A DNA stretch of 64,000 bases. Origin: LMUY01 sp965276785 (GTDB taxonomy: Bacteria; Pseudomonadota; Alphaproteobacteria; Acetobacterales; Acetobacteraceae). The position numbers and the translations under genes were made by a program. Positions 1-8,680 of the stretch are shown one piece after another (within the stretch, counting starts at the first letter, position 1; every line of letters begins with the position of its first letter). The stretch spans positions 2,294,001-2,358,000 of the forward strand of contig OZ255629.1 of the NCBI GenBank assembly GCA_965276785.1. Reading direction: 5' to 3'. Under the pieces are notes generated by a model that was given only the letters and a program-made list of their open reading frames with translations, was not told the DNA's origin and ran no database searches.

Positions 1-174
1 GCCAAAGTAAACCACGGCTGCCGCCAACTCGAAGCCGATGAACAGCCAAAGCCGCTGGTCCGACCCGATGGTCGAGACCGAGCCGGGCTGATGGCAGAGC
101 GATTCGGCCGCCACCAGCAGCAAGAGCAGCAATCCCGCCCCGGCGAAGGCGTGCTCACGCGTCCAGCCGGTCAC
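1..174 (-). CDS. membrane protein, N-terminal part only
   Basis: The first 58 codons of a gene that runs off the left edge. It begins with GTG at 174, inside a GTGA overlap with the stop of the DUF2064 gene, so the two are translationally coupled. The visible protein has a short charged start (VTGWTREHAF), a leucine-rich membrane segment (about residues 12-24), a loop, and a second hydrophobic stretch (RLWLFIGFELAAAVVYFG) at the edge. The family cannot be named from this fragment; an integral membrane partner of the neighbouring transferase is plausible but is inference. Confidence 0.6.
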   Translation of the reverse strand, partial: MTGWTREHAFAGAGLLLLLLVAAESLCHQPGSVSTIGSDQRLWLFIGFELAAAVVYFG

Positions 175-896
175 GCGGCCAAGCGTTTGCGTAAGCCGAG
201 CCGGTCCACGCAGGCGACCGTGGCGGGCGCAGCATAGCCGGGTGCTGGCCGGGCAAACTCTGCCAGCAGCCGGCCAAGCGCGGCGCGGTCGTCCACGTCG
301 TACCACGGCGGCAGGTCCTGCACGGGCAAGCCGAAGCGGGCGGCGGCCGCCCGGGTCTGCGCGGCAACCCGCTCGGTGCTCCAGGCGATGCCGGCATAAA
401 GCTCGGGGTGGGGCTGCGTCATGCCAAGCAAGTAGTAGCCGCCATCCTCCGCCGGGCCCATGACAACCCGGTCCGCCCCGCTCTGCAGCGTTCGCGCCGC
501 CTGTACCAGGCATGCGGTGGGCAAGGTGGGGCTGTCCGAGTTAAGCACGCACACGGATTTGTGACCACGTTCAAACAACGCTCGGGTGGCATGCCACAGC
601 GAGCGGCCGAACCCCTCCACGCCGGCCGGCGCTTCGCCGCTGCCATCCGCCAAGATCAACCCGGTGCCAGGCGCGAGCACGCCGTCGAACAAATGCTCGA
701 AGCCGGCGGGCGTGTAAGCCACGTAGCCGTCGATGCCATCCACCTCGCGCGCCGCAGCCAAAATATTCTCCGAAATGTCGCGCAGGAATGCGGCGCTCAT
801 CTGCTGTGCCTCGTCGGGCTGCAGGAAAGGCGATAGGCGCGTCTTGGAGTGCCCGGCGCGTGGCGCCTTGGCCATGATGGCGATTGCACAACTCAT
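171..896 (-). CDS. DUF2064 / TIGR04282-type glycosyltransferase
   Basis: A 241-residue protein of the DUF2064 family, a nucleotidyltransferase/glycosyltransferase-A fold group that includes enzymes annotated as arsenosugar biosynthesis glycosyltransferases. Visible family signatures are the N-terminal IMAKAPRAGHSKTRL (nucleotide-sugar loop), NSDSPTLP in the middle (DXD-like metal site region) and GPAEDGGYYLLGM. Length is normal. The ATG at 896 is the natural start, since the family signature begins five residues in. It is followed directly by a membrane-protein gene with a 4-base overlap. No arsenic genes are in view, so the substrate is open. The family call is firm; the function is not. Confidence 0.85.
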   Translation of the reverse strand: MSCAIAIMAKAPRAGHSKTRLSPFLQPDEAQQMSAAFLRDISENILAAAREVDGIDGYVAYTPAGFEHLFDGVLAPGTGLILADGSGEAPAGVEGFGRSLWHATRALFERGHKSVCVLNSDSPTLPTACLVQAARTLQSGADRVVMGPAEDGGYYLLGMTQPHPELYAGIAWSTERVAAQTRAAAARFGLPVQDLPPWYDVDDRAALGRLLAEFARPAPGYAAPATVACVDRLGLRKRLAA

Positions 897-1133
897 AGCG
901 GATTGCGTCCAGGAAAATGGGCGGGACAGGCGGCCCCGTCAGTATCACGCCTGCCAGAGGTGGCAAACTTGGCGGCAAAACGATGGCGCTCGCGCGGCAC
1001 GCGCATGCGGTGTGGCCGGACCAGGCCTTGATGTTATGAGGCTGCGGTTGCACCTCGGCAGGGCACAGCGGATTGCGCGCAGGGCGGCCGATCCGATTGG
1101 TGGGGCTTCACGAGACACGAGGATACAACGACG

Positions 1134-2843
1134 ATGGACGCCATCTCCAAGCCCGCCGGCCCCAAGCTCACTGGCGCCGAGGCGCTCAAGGCGGCCAGCC
1201 ACGGCCTGCGCGGGGACATCGCGCGGGAGATCACCGGCAATCCGCGCGGCGGGATCAGCGAGGCGTCCTACAGCCTGCTGAAGTTCCACGGCAGCTACGA
1301 GCAGTTCGACCGCGACACCGCCACCGCCCGCAAGCAGGCCGGGCAGGACAAAGAATGGCAGTTCATGGTGCGGGTGAAGGCGCCCGGCGGGCTCATGACC
1401 GGGCAGCAATACCTCGCCTTGAACGCCATTTCCGAGCGCTATGCCAATCACACGCTGAAAATCACCTCGCGCCAGGGCATCCAGTTCCACGGCACCGTGA
1501 TCGGCGACCTCAAGCCAGAGATCGCCGCCATCAATCACGCGCTGATGACCACCTATGCCGCCTGCGGCGACGTGGTGCGCAACGTAATGACCACCCCGGC
1601 GCCGCGGCGCGACGCGGTGCATCGCCGCCTGCTGGAGGACGCGCAGATGCTGTCCGCCCGCGTGTTGCCGGCCAGCCGCGCCTACTACCAGATTTTCCTG
1701 GACGAAGCCGAGGGCGAGGACGCCGCACCCGCGCAAGAGCCGGTCTATGGCGCCACCTACCTGCCGCGCAAATTCAAGATCGGCCTAGTCCATAGCGCCG
1801 ACAACACGGTGGACGTGTTGAGTAACGACCTGGGTTTTGTCGCCGTGTTCGAGGGCGACGAGTTGCTTGGCTACCAATTCTATGTCGGCGGCGGCCAAGG
1901 CATGACCCACAACAAGCCGCGCACCTTCCCTCGCGTGGCGACTGCCGCGGGGTTCGTCGGGCCAAACCAGCTGTGGCAGACCGCCGCTGCGGTGATCGCG
2001 TTGCAGCGGGACTATGGCGACCGGACCGACCGCCGTCGTGCCCGGCTGAAATACGTGGTCGAGGATCGCGGCGTCGCCTGGGTGCAGCAGGAGCTTCGTA
2101 GCACCTACGGCCTCACCATGGAGCCGCCACGCGACTTGCCGCCGCTGGCGGTGCCGGACCTGCTTGGCTGGCACAGCCAGGGCGACGGAAACTGGTGGCT
2201 CGGCGTGCCCGTGCGGTCTGGCCGCATCGAGGGCGCGCTGCGGATAGCGCTGCGGGAGGCGGTGGAGCGGTTCGGGGTCGACCCGGTGTTCACCGGGCAA
2301 CAGGACGTGCTGCTCTCCAATGTGAAGCAGGCTGACCGCGAGGCGCTGGAAGCCTTGTTGCGCGGCCATGGCGTGACCTTCACCGAGGAGCTGTCTCCGC
2401 TGTCCCGGTGGGCGCTGGCCTGCACCGCGCTGCCGTTCTGCGGCCTGGCGCTCACCGAGGCCGAGCGGGTGCGGGAGGCGGTGGTGGCCGACATCGAAGC
2501 GGCTTTGGCCGGGCATGGCTTGGCCGGCGAGCGCATCAGCCTGCGCATCACTGGTTGTCCGAATGGCTGCGTGCGCCCCTATGGCGGCGACATCGGGCTG
2601 GTCGGGCGGGTGCCGGGGCAGTATGCCATTTTCGTCGGTGGCGATTTCGAGGGCACACGGCTGTCGTTCAAGCTGCTGGAACGCGTGCCGCTCGCGGCCA
2701 TCGGCGCCACGTTGGAGCCCTTGTTCGCGCATTGGGCGGCGCAGCGGCAAGGAGGCGAGACATTCGGCGACTTCTGCACCCGGACTGGTCTGCCAGCGTT
2801 GCTGGCGCTGCTCCCGCAAGGACAGATGGCAGCGGCCGACTAG
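1134..2843 (+). CDS. cysI: assimilatory sulfite reductase hemoprotein subunit
   Basis: A 569-residue protein, almost exactly the length of enterobacterial CysI. It would reduce sulfite to sulfide using a coupled siroheme/4Fe-4S centre in the cytoplasm. The N-terminal ferredoxin-like repeat (LMTGQQYLALNAISERYANH, LKITSRQGIQFHG) and the siroheme-cluster cysteines are all present: Cys430 and Cys436 (CTALPFC), Cys475 and Cys479 (CPNGC). The ATG at 1134 follows GAGG about 10 bases upstream. A flavoprotein partner (CysJ) is not in the window, so electrons must come from elsewhere. A 237-bp gap separates it from the divergent DUF2064 gene. FdhD follows with overlap or no gap. Confidence 0.93.
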   Translation: MDAISKPAGPKLTGAEALKAASHGLRGDIAREITGNPRGGISEASYSLLKFHGSYEQFDRDTATARKQAGQDKEWQFMVRVKAPGGLMTGQQYLALNAISERYANHTLKITSRQGIQFHGTVIGDLKPEIAAINHALMTTYAACGDVVRNVMTTPAPRRDAVHRRLLEDAQMLSARVLPASRAYYQIFLDEAEGEDAAPAQEPVYGATYLPRKFKIGLVHSADNTVDVLSNDLGFVAVFEGDELLGYQFYVGGGQGMTHNKPRTFPRVATAAGFVGPNQLWQTAAAVIALQRDYGDRTDRRRARLKYVVEDRGVAWVQQELRSTYGLTMEPPRDLPPLAVPDLLGWHSQGDGNWWLGVPVRSGRIEGALRIALREAVERFGVDPVFTGQQDVLLSNVKQADREALEALLRGHGVTFTEELSPLSRWALACTALPFCGLALTEAERVREAVVADIEAALAGHGLAGERISLRITGCPNGCVRPYGGDIGLVGRVPGQYAIFVGGDFEGTRLSFKLLERVPLAAIGATLEPLFAHWAAQRQGGETFGDFCTRTGLPALLALLPQGQMAAAD

Positions 2844-3622
2844 GCGCCGTCCGCCTCCCGAGCTGGCGCAACGGTGCCGACCTCAGCGAACGCCTGGTCG
2901 CCGAGGAGGTGGCCGTCGCGCTCACGTATAACCGCAACACCCATGCGGTGATGATGGCTACACCGGCCGACCTGGAGGACTTCGCCGTCGGGTTCAGCCG
3001 GGCCGAAGCCATCATCGACACGGCGGCGGATATCGAGGAGCTGGACATCGTTCCGGCTGAGCTCGGCATCGAGTTGCGGATGTGGATCGCGCCGGCGCGC
3101 ATGGCGGCCTTGGAGCGGCGGCGCCGCCATATCACCGGCCCCACCGGTTGCGGCTTGTGCGGCATGGACAGCCTGGCGGATGCGATGCGCGCCCCGCCCA
3201 CCGTCACACCGGGCCGCCGCTGGAGTGCCGCCGAGATCGCCGCCGCCATCGCCAGCCTGTCTCCCGCCCAGGCGCTCAACCGCGCGACCCACGCCGTCCA
3301 CGCCGCCGGGTTCTGGCGCGACGGGCTGGTGGCGATCCGCGAGGATGTCGGCCGGCATAACGCGCTGGACAAGCTCACCGGGGCGCTATTGCGGGCGAGC
3401 GAGGACCCGGCGGGTGGGGTGCTAGCGCTCACCAGCCGCGTCTCAGTGGAGCTGGTGCAGAAGGCTGCGGGGGCGGGGATCGCCACCATGGTGGCCGTCT
3501 CCGCTCCCACCGCGCTGGCCATCCGGGTGGCGGACGCGGCCGGGATTATGCTTGCCGCAGTGGCGCGGGCCGATGGCTTCGAGGTGTTCACCCATGCCGA
3601 CCGGCTGCAGCAAGTAACGTAG
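2732..3622 (+). CDS. fdhD: FdhD sulfurtransferase for molybdenum enzymes
   Basis: FdhD moves sulfur from a cysteine desulfurase to the molybdenum cofactor of formate dehydrogenases. Family features are the EEVAVAL strand, the GPTGCGLCG loop with the CXXC cysteines, EDVGRHNALDKL and the C-terminal SAPTALAIRVA. Recognisable homology starts only near 2846, just after the cysI stop. In this frame there is no ATG, GTG or TTG there. The nearest canonical codon upstream is the TTG at 2732 (110 bases inside cysI) and the nearest downstream is the GTG at 2909, which would cut the first strand. I give 2732, but a CTG or reinitiation start is possible. The usual GFSLGEGII motif reads GFSRAEAII. No formate dehydrogenase gene is nearby. 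Confidence 0.8.
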   Translation: MGGAAARRRDIRRLLHPDWSASVAGAAPARTDGSGRLGAVRLPSWRNGADLSERLVAEEVAVALTYNRNTHAVMMATPADLEDFAVGFSRAEAIIDTAADIEELDIVPAELGIELRMWIAPARMAALERRRRHITGPTGCGLCGMDSLADAMRAPPTVTPGRRWSAAEIAAAIASLSPAQALNRATHAVHAAGFWRDGLVAIREDVGRHNALDKLTGALLRASEDPAGGVLALTSRVSVELVQKAAGAGIATMVAVSAPTALAIRVADAAGIMLAAVARADGFEVFTHADRLQQVT

Positions 3623-3832
3623 CAAGCCACCGTAGCCTGTAGTCGCTGTATCGAATCGCACTCGAGGTGGAGCATAACGGATCCCTCACGGCCGAGATGG
3701 CCGAATGGGATGGGACAATCAGCGACGGGATATTCGGCGACCTTGCGACCACCAGGGTAAGATTCGCCCGGCAGTCGTGCTTACGGGCAATTCGTTGAAC
3801 CGGGGCACGGCGCACCCTTGTCGTGGTGCCGC

Positions 3833-3858
3833 CCTCCCACCGCCTAGCGACTGGGAGG
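3833..3858. terminator. possible terminator between convergent genes
   Basis: CCTCCCA (3833-3839) pairs with TGGGAGG (3852-3858) across a 12-base loop, between the convergent fdhD and GNAT genes. The stem is only 7 bp and no T run follows on either strand, so this is weak. The rest of the 250-bp gap shows nothing recognisable. Confidence 0.3.
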
Positions 3859-3874
3859 CTGCCGACCCCCACGA

Positions 3875-4387
3875 TTATGGATGGTGCCGCGCAGGCAGAA
3901 TGAAGCCATCGGATGACGCAAGCTGCTTCTCCATCTCCACATAGGTCGGCGCCGCGTAGCCGGGATGGGCATGCTGCTCCCCCTCGACGAAGCCGAAGCG
4001 TGCAAACAGCCGCCGGTTGCCCTCGGCCGCCAAGCGGGTTGACAGCCAAAGCCGACGCATACCATGCCGTCTCGCCGCCGCCTCCGCCGCCCGCAACAGA
4101 GTCGCCGCCAACCCCTGCCCGCGCGCCGCCGGATGCACCGCCAGCCGGCTGACATACAGGCCGCGCTCCTGACGCAGCCAAAGAATGCAGGCCCGGCCCG
4201 GCTCGATCACCGCGCCGCCGCCGCCCGCAGCCAGGTGAGCGGCAACCATCTCGGCAGAAACGCCAAGCCCCGACGGCGCTGGTTCGACGCGCAGCGTGGC
4301 GAACGCCGTGCGGATCAAAGCGGCGACCGTCGCGCTGTCATCCGGGCCAAGCGGGCGCAAGGCTACATCACGGCCCCGATCACCCAC
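3875..4387 (-). CDS. GNAT family N-acetyltransferase
   Basis: A 170-residue acetyltransferase. The acetyl-CoA binding motif A is clear (VSRLAVHPAARGQGLAATLL), followed by a typical second half (RLWLSTRLAAEGNRRLFARFGF). The start at 4387 lies 25 bases inside the end of the upstream UxaA-type gene on the same strand, so it is probably the last gene of that operon. The substrate cannot be read from the sequence. The C-terminal stretch after GYAAPTYVEME is less conserved. Confidence 0.8.
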   Translation of the reverse strand: MGDRGRDVALRPLGPDDSATVAALIRTAFATLRVEPAPSGLGVSAEMVAAHLAAGGGGAVIEPGRACILWLRQERGLYVSRLAVHPAARGQGLAATLLRAAEAAARRHGMRRLWLSTRLAAEGNRRLFARFGFVEGEQHAHPGYAAPTYVEMEKQLASSDGFILPARHHP

Positions 4388-5880
4388 GGTGCGAACTCCG
4401 CTCCCCCCGCATCAAACCCCTCGCTCTTGGTGCGCTCGCCGCTCGCCACCCGCAAGATCGAGTCAAAGATCCGCGCGCCGCAGTCCTGCACGCTCTCCTC
4501 GCCGTCCAGGATGGTGCCGCAATTGATGTCCATGTCGTCCACCATCCGATCGAACATCGGCGTATTGCTGGCGAGCTTGATCGAGGGCGCCGGTTTGCAG
4601 CCGAACACGCTGCCGCGCCCCGTGGTGAAACACACCAGGTTCGCCCCGCCCGCCACCTGGCCGGTCGCGGCTACCGGGTCGTAGCCCGGCGTGTCCATGA
4701 ACACGAAGCCTTTCTGCGTCACCGGTTCGGCATAGCGCACCACGTCCATCAGGTCGGTGCTGCCGGCCTTGGCCATGGCGCCGAGCGATTTCTCCAGGAT
4801 GGTGGTGAGCCCGCCCGCCTTGTTGCCTGGCGACGGATTGGCGTTCATCTCCGCCCCCTGAGCGCGCGTGTACTCTTCCCACCACCGCATGAGCGCCACC
4901 AGCTTCTCCCCCACTTCGCGTGAGCGCGCCCGCCGGGTCAGCAAGTGCTCGGCGCCGTAGGTCTCCGGCGTCTCCGACAGGATCACGGTGCCCCCCTGCG
5001 CCACCAGCAAGTCGCTCGCCACGCCCAACGCCGGGTTGGCCGACACGCCGGAATAGCCATCGCTGCCGCCGCATTGCAGCGCCACGGTCAGTTCGCTGGC
5101 CGGGCAAGGCTCCCGCCGCACTTGGTTGGCCTCCACCAGCACCTCGCGCACGAACGCCACCGCCGCCTCCACCGTCTTGCGCGTGCCCCCCATGGCCTGG
5201 ATGTCCATGTTGCGGACCCGCTCGGCCAGCCCGGTCTCGCTCAGCAAACCGCCGACCTGGTTCACCTCGCAGCCCAATCCCAGCACCACGACATGGCTGA
5301 AGTTCACATGGCGCGCATAGCCGGCCAGGGTTCGCCGCAACAGCCGCAACGGCTCGCCTTCGGTCATGCCGCAGCCGGTCTTGTGCGTTAGCGCCACCAC
5401 CCCGTCCACATTGGGGAACGCCGCCAGCGGGTCGGCGCCGGTGAACGGGTTGCGGCGGAACACGTCTGCCACCAGCCCCGCCACATGCGCGGAGCAGTTC
5501 ACGCTGGTGAGGATGCCGACGTAGTTGCGGGTCGCCGCCCGGCCGTCCGGCCGCCTGATGCCGAGAAAGTGGCGCTCCTGGTTGGCGCGCGGGGTCGGCC
5601 TGCTGTCTACGCCCCAGGCGTAATCGTGGTCGTAATCCCCCATGCCCAAATTGTGGCTGTGCACGTGGCGGCCCGCCCCGATCGGCTGCGTCGCCACCCC
5701 GATGACCTGGCCGTAGCGCCGCACCGCCTCGCCGGGCCGATGGTCCCGCACCGCCACCTTGTGCCCCGCCGGCACCCGCTCAGCCGCCACCACGCCGGGC
5801 GCCACGGTTTCGCCCGGCAACAGGGTGTTGCGCGCAATCAGCACGCCGTCCGCTTCGTGCAGCCGGATCAGGCTGCTCAC
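4363..5880 (-). CDS. UxaA/GarD-type sugar-acid dehydratase
   Basis: A 505-residue enzyme of the altronate/galactarate dehydratase family, which removes water from aldonic or aldaric acids to give 2-keto-3-deoxy acids with an iron centre. The N-terminal SAF-type domain holds the histidine-rich GAGRHVHSHNLGMG, and the main domain includes RNYVGILTSVNCSAHVA, HKTGCGM, QCGGSDGYSG, ETPETYGAEHLL and GCKPAPSIKLASNT. The start is GTG at 5880, in a GTGA overlap with the upstream aldolase stop; longer in-frame starts would run into the aldolase gene. With the aldolase it suggests dehydration and then retro-aldol cleavage of a sugar acid. Exact substrate unknown. Confidence 0.87.
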   Translation of the reverse strand: MSSLIRLHEADGVLIARNTLLPGETVAPGVVAAERVPAGHKVAVRDHRPGEAVRRYGQVIGVATQPIGAGRHVHSHNLGMGDYDHDYAWGVDSRPTPRANQERHFLGIRRPDGRAATRNYVGILTSVNCSAHVAGLVADVFRRNPFTGADPLAAFPNVDGVVALTHKTGCGMTEGEPLRLLRRTLAGYARHVNFSHVVVLGLGCEVNQVGGLLSETGLAERVRNMDIQAMGGTRKTVEAAVAFVREVLVEANQVRREPCPASELTVALQCGGSDGYSGVSANPALGVASDLLVAQGGTVILSETPETYGAEHLLTRRARSREVGEKLVALMRWWEEYTRAQGAEMNANPSPGNKAGGLTTILEKSLGAMAKAGSTDLMDVVRYAEPVTQKGFVFMDTPGYDPVAATGQVAGGANLVCFTTGRGSVFGCKPAPSIKLASNTPMFDRMVDDMDINCGTILDGEESVQDCGARIFDSILRVASGERTKSEGFDAGGAEFAPWVIGAVM

Positions 5881-6638
5881 CGCTCCCGCACCTCGCCCAC
5901 CACCCGGATCGCCTGCTGCAGCATCAGCCCGCAATCGTTGTTAATCGTCACCAGCTTGAACCCCATGCCGATCGCCCGCTTGGCATAAGCAGAGCTCAAG
6001 CAATGCACCCCCGCATACAGCCCGCGCTTGCCCGCCTGCTCGATCACCCGGTCGTAAATGCGCAGGATTTCCGGCTCGTCGCGGTCCAGGATCGGCGCCA
6101 AGCCGTGCGAGAACCCCAGGTCGGACGGCCCGATATAGACCGCGTCCAGGCCGGGCACGTCGAGGATGCCCTCCAGGTTGCTCACCGCCTCGCGCGTCTC
6201 GATCATCGCAATCCGCAGCGTCTCCACGTTGGCGGTCTTCTGATAGGCGGTACCCGCGCCATAGATGGCGGCGCGGATCGGCCCATTCGAGCGCGCCCCT
6301 TCCGGCGGGTAGCTGCAGGCTTCGACGAAGGCGCGCGCCTGCGCCACCGTGCTGACCATCGGACAGATCACGCCCACGGCCCCGGCATCCATCACCTTGC
6401 CCAGGATGCCAGGCTCGTTCCACGGCACCCGCACCATCGGCACCACCGGATGCGCCTGCATCGCCTGGAAGCACTGCACCATGCTCATGTAGTCCTGCAC
6501 CCCGTGCTGCAGGTCCACCGTCACGCTGTCCCACCCGGCGCGAGCCATGAACTCGGCCGCAAACCCGCTCGGGATCGCCAGCCAGCCGTTGATCACCGCC
6601 CCGCCGGATTGCCAGATCTCCTTGATCTTGTTGGCCAC
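5877..6638 (-). CDS. HpcH/HpaI family pyruvate aldolase
   Basis: A 253-residue class II (metal-dependent) aldolase of the HpaI/GarL group, which cleaves 2-keto-3-deoxy acids to pyruvate and an aldehyde. Visible features are VTVDLQHG, PMVRVPWN, the metal-ligand region MIETREAVSNLEGIL, and AVYIGPSDLGFSHG. The GTG at 6638 (VANKIKEIWQSGG) is preferred over the ATG at 6695 because AGGGAGAG lies just upstream and the length then matches the family. It is first in an operon with the UxaA-type dehydratase and the GNAT gene, and divergent from the FAD oxidase gene at 6762. Confidence 0.87.
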   Translation of the reverse strand: MANKIKEIWQSGGAVINGWLAIPSGFAAEFMARAGWDSVTVDLQHGVQDYMSMVQCFQAMQAHPVVPMVRVPWNEPGILGKVMDAGAVGVICPMVSTVAQARAFVEACSYPPEGARSNGPIRAAIYGAGTAYQKTANVETLRIAMIETREAVSNLEGILDVPGLDAVYIGPSDLGFSHGLAPILDRDEPEILRIYDRVIEQAGKRGLYAGVHCLSSAYAKRAIGMGFKLVTINNDCGLMLQQAIRVVGEVRER

Positions 6639-6761
6639 TGCCGCTCTCCCTGCCCTGTTGCGGGCAAGGCTAGGCGCGCGGGTATAGCTGGTCAAACCGC
6701 ACCGCTAGTGGCAGCGGTGGCGCCCAATCACCAGCTTACAGCCTCTTGAGGAGGCCCAGCC

Positions 6762-8144
6762 ATGGCAAGACCTGTCGACGCGGTGATCGCGCAAGCACGC
6801 GAGTTCCTCGGTGAACGCCTGTCCACCGGCGCCGCCCTGCGCGAGCAGCACAGCCACGGCGAAGACGCACACACTCCCGCCCTGCCGGACGCAGTGGCCT
6901 TCATCCAGACCGGCGAGGAGGCCGCCCGCCTGCTCGCGCTCTGCCACGCCCACCACGTCCCCGCCGTGCCGTTCGGCGCCGGCACCTCGCTGGAGGGCCA
7001 CGTCACCCCCGCGCGCGGCGGCATCAGTCTCGATCTCTCCCGCATGACCGCCATCCTGCAGGTCAACGCCGCCGACGCCGACTGCCGCGTGCAAGCCGGC
7101 GTGACGCGGCAGCAGCTCAACGCCTCCCTACGCGACCAGGGCCTGTTCTTCCCTGTCGACCCCGGTAGCGAATGCACTCTCGGCGGCATGTGCGCCACCC
7201 GCGCCAGCGGCACCAACGCCGTGCGCTACGGCACCATCCGCGACAACGTGCTGGGCCTGACCGTGGCGCTGCCCGACGGACGGCTCATCAACACCGGCGG
7301 CCGCGTGCGCAAGAGTTCCACCGGCTACGATCTCACCCGCCTGTTCATCGGCTCGGAGGGCACGCTCGGCGTCATCACCGAGATCCAGCTCCGCCTGCAA
7401 GGCATCCCCGAGGCGCAATCCGCCGCCGTCTGCCAGTTCGCCACCTTGCAAGGCGCCACCGAGACGGTCATGGCGGTGCTTGCCGCCGGCATCCCCGTCG
7501 CCCGCATCGAATTGCTCGACGAGGTGCAGATGGCCGCCTGCATCGCCTACTCCAAGCTCGAAGGCTTCACCCCGTTGCCCACCCTGTTTTTCGAGTTTCA
7601 CGGCACCCCGGCCGGCGTGGCCGAGCAGGCCGAAACCGCGCAACAGGTCGCGGCCGAGAACGGCGGCAACGGCTTCCGCTGGGCCACGGATGCCGAGCAG
7701 CGCAACAAGCTGTGGCAGGCGCGGCACGACGCCTGGTGGGCCGCCATCGCCTCCCGCCCCGGCCACAAGGGCATGACCACCGACACCGTCGTCCCGATCA
7801 GCCGCCTGCCCGAGCTGATCCTGGCCGCCAAGGCCGACATCCAGGAATCGGGCCTCTCCGCCCCCATCGTGGGCCATGTCGGCGACGGCAACTTCCACGC
7901 CCTCATCCTGATCCCGCCGGAGCCGGACGGGCTGGAGCGCGCCTGGGCGCTGGACCGCAAGATCGTCGCCCGCGCGCTGGCCTTGGAGGGCAGTTGCAGT
8001 GGCGAACACGGCGTGGGCCTCGGCAAGCGCGAGTTCCTGGAGCAGGAAGTGGGAGCGGACGCGCTGGCGGTGATGCGCTCGATTAAGGCCGCATTGGACC
8101 CACACGGCATCATGAACCCCGGCAAGCTGTTCCTGAACGCGTAG
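6762..8144 (+). CDS. FAD-linked D-lactate/glycolate-type dehydrogenase
   Basis: A 460-residue FAD-binding protein of the D-lactate dehydrogenase (cytochrome)/GlcD family. The FAD-binding PCMH domain is seen in VPFGAGTSLEGHV, VDPGSECTLGGMCATRASGT, TGYDLTRLFIGSEGTLGVIT. The C-terminal catalytic domain carries HVGDGNFHALI and SGEHGVGLGKR followed by MNPGKLF. A strong ribosome site (GAGGAGG) precedes the ATG. It is divergent from the aldolase operon with about 120 bp between, so shared control is likely. It may oxidise a D-2-hydroxy acid made from the aldehyde product; that link is inference. Confidence 0.88.
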   Translation: MARPVDAVIAQAREFLGERLSTGAALREQHSHGEDAHTPALPDAVAFIQTGEEAARLLALCHAHHVPAVPFGAGTSLEGHVTPARGGISLDLSRMTAILQVNAADADCRVQAGVTRQQLNASLRDQGLFFPVDPGSECTLGGMCATRASGTNAVRYGTIRDNVLGLTVALPDGRLINTGGRVRKSSTGYDLTRLFIGSEGTLGVITEIQLRLQGIPEAQSAAVCQFATLQGATETVMAVLAAGIPVARIELLDEVQMAACIAYSKLEGFTPLPTLFFEFHGTPAGVAEQAETAQQVAAENGGNGFRWATDAEQRNKLWQARHDAWWAAIASRPGHKGMTTDTVVPISRLPELILAAKADIQESGLSAPIVGHVGDGNFHALILIPPEPDGLERAWALDRKIVARALALEGSCSGEHGVGLGKREFLEQEVGADALAVMRSIKAALDPHGIMNPGKLFLNA

Positions 8145-8206
8145 CCCGCCTCTGATTGCGGGGATGCCCAGTGGCACCCACTGTTGTCCGGCTCGTGTCA
8201 ATCGTT

Positions 8207-8372
8207 ATAATACAACAGCTTACCGTCGTGCCCGGACTTGATCTGACTTGATCCGGGCATCTACGGCGTCCCAGCATCACCGGCCCAACCAGTTGAGAGC
8301 CAGTCCTCGCCAAGAACCGATCGACGTCACCGGACGAACCCCGTGGATGCCCGTGTCAAGCACACGGCTGTC
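8207..8372. repeat. dispersed repeat, unit 1
   Basis: First of two tandem-like units in the 536-bp gap between the oxidase and acetyltransferase genes. It starts ATAATACA, carries a CCCGGACTTGAT...ATCCGGGCAT hairpin (with a 10-base internal duplication, CTGACTTGAT), a shared core (GCCAGTCCTCGCCAAGAACC) and ends with ATGCCCGTGTCAAGCACA. The same core occurs in unit 2 and, inverted, near 42.3 kb, so this is a repeat family of this genome and not a gene. Confidence 0.75.
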
Positions 8373-8390
8373 CGGTTTAAGAAAGCCAAT

Positions 8391-8590
8391 ATAATACAGC
8401 ACTTTATCGTCATGCCCGGACTTGATCCGGGCATCCACGGCGTCCCAACGTCACCGGACCAATCCGCTAAAAGCCAGTCCTCGCCAAGAACCGATCGACG
8501 TCACCAGCCAAACCCCGTGGATGCCCGTGTCAAGCACGGGCATGACGGTAAAACTTTACTTGCTCGCCAACAATAACATGAGCCGGACAG
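8391..8590. repeat. dispersed repeat, unit 2
   Basis: Second copy of the same unit with two good hairpins: GCCCGGACTTGATCCGGGC and GCCCGTGTCAAGCACGGGC. These flank the core that contains GCCAGTCCTCGCCAAGAACC. The unit continues to AGCCGGACAG at 8590. Small reading frames across it have no ribosome site and are by-products of the palindromes. Confidence 0.8.
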
Positions 8591-8593
8591 CAG

Positions 8594-8656
8594 CGTGTCA
8601 AGCACGGGCATGACGGTAACGTTTACTTCCGCGCCGACAATAACGTGAACCGGACA
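8594..8656. repeat. partial direct repeat of unit 2 tail
   Basis: About 63 bp nearly repeating 8526-8590: GTGTCAAGCACGGGCATGAC, then a T-rich part, CAATAACGTGAACCGGACAG. It ends just before the acetyltransferase coding region and covers the GTG at 8645 that could otherwise be taken as that gene's start. Confidence 0.7.
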
Positions 8657-8680
8657 GGCGTGGGTGGCACCCGCATCGAG

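Noticed and set aside
897..1133. SAM or other sulfur-related riboswitch before cysI
   Set aside because: No conserved riboswitch core or paired stems recognised in the 237-bp gap.
3690..3790. tRNA-Leu/Ser-like start (GCCGAGATGGCCGAATGGG)
   Set aside because: No matching acceptor stem, no TpsiC loop and no anticodon arm could be folded downstream.
8343..8576. Small ORFs in the 8.2-8.6 kb gap
   Set aside because: They lie in the palindromic repeats, recur with them at 42.3 kb and have no ribosome site.
8207..8656. CRISPR array
   Set aside because: Units are about 160-200 bp and palindromic, not 25-40 bp repeats with regular spacers, and no cas genes are present.
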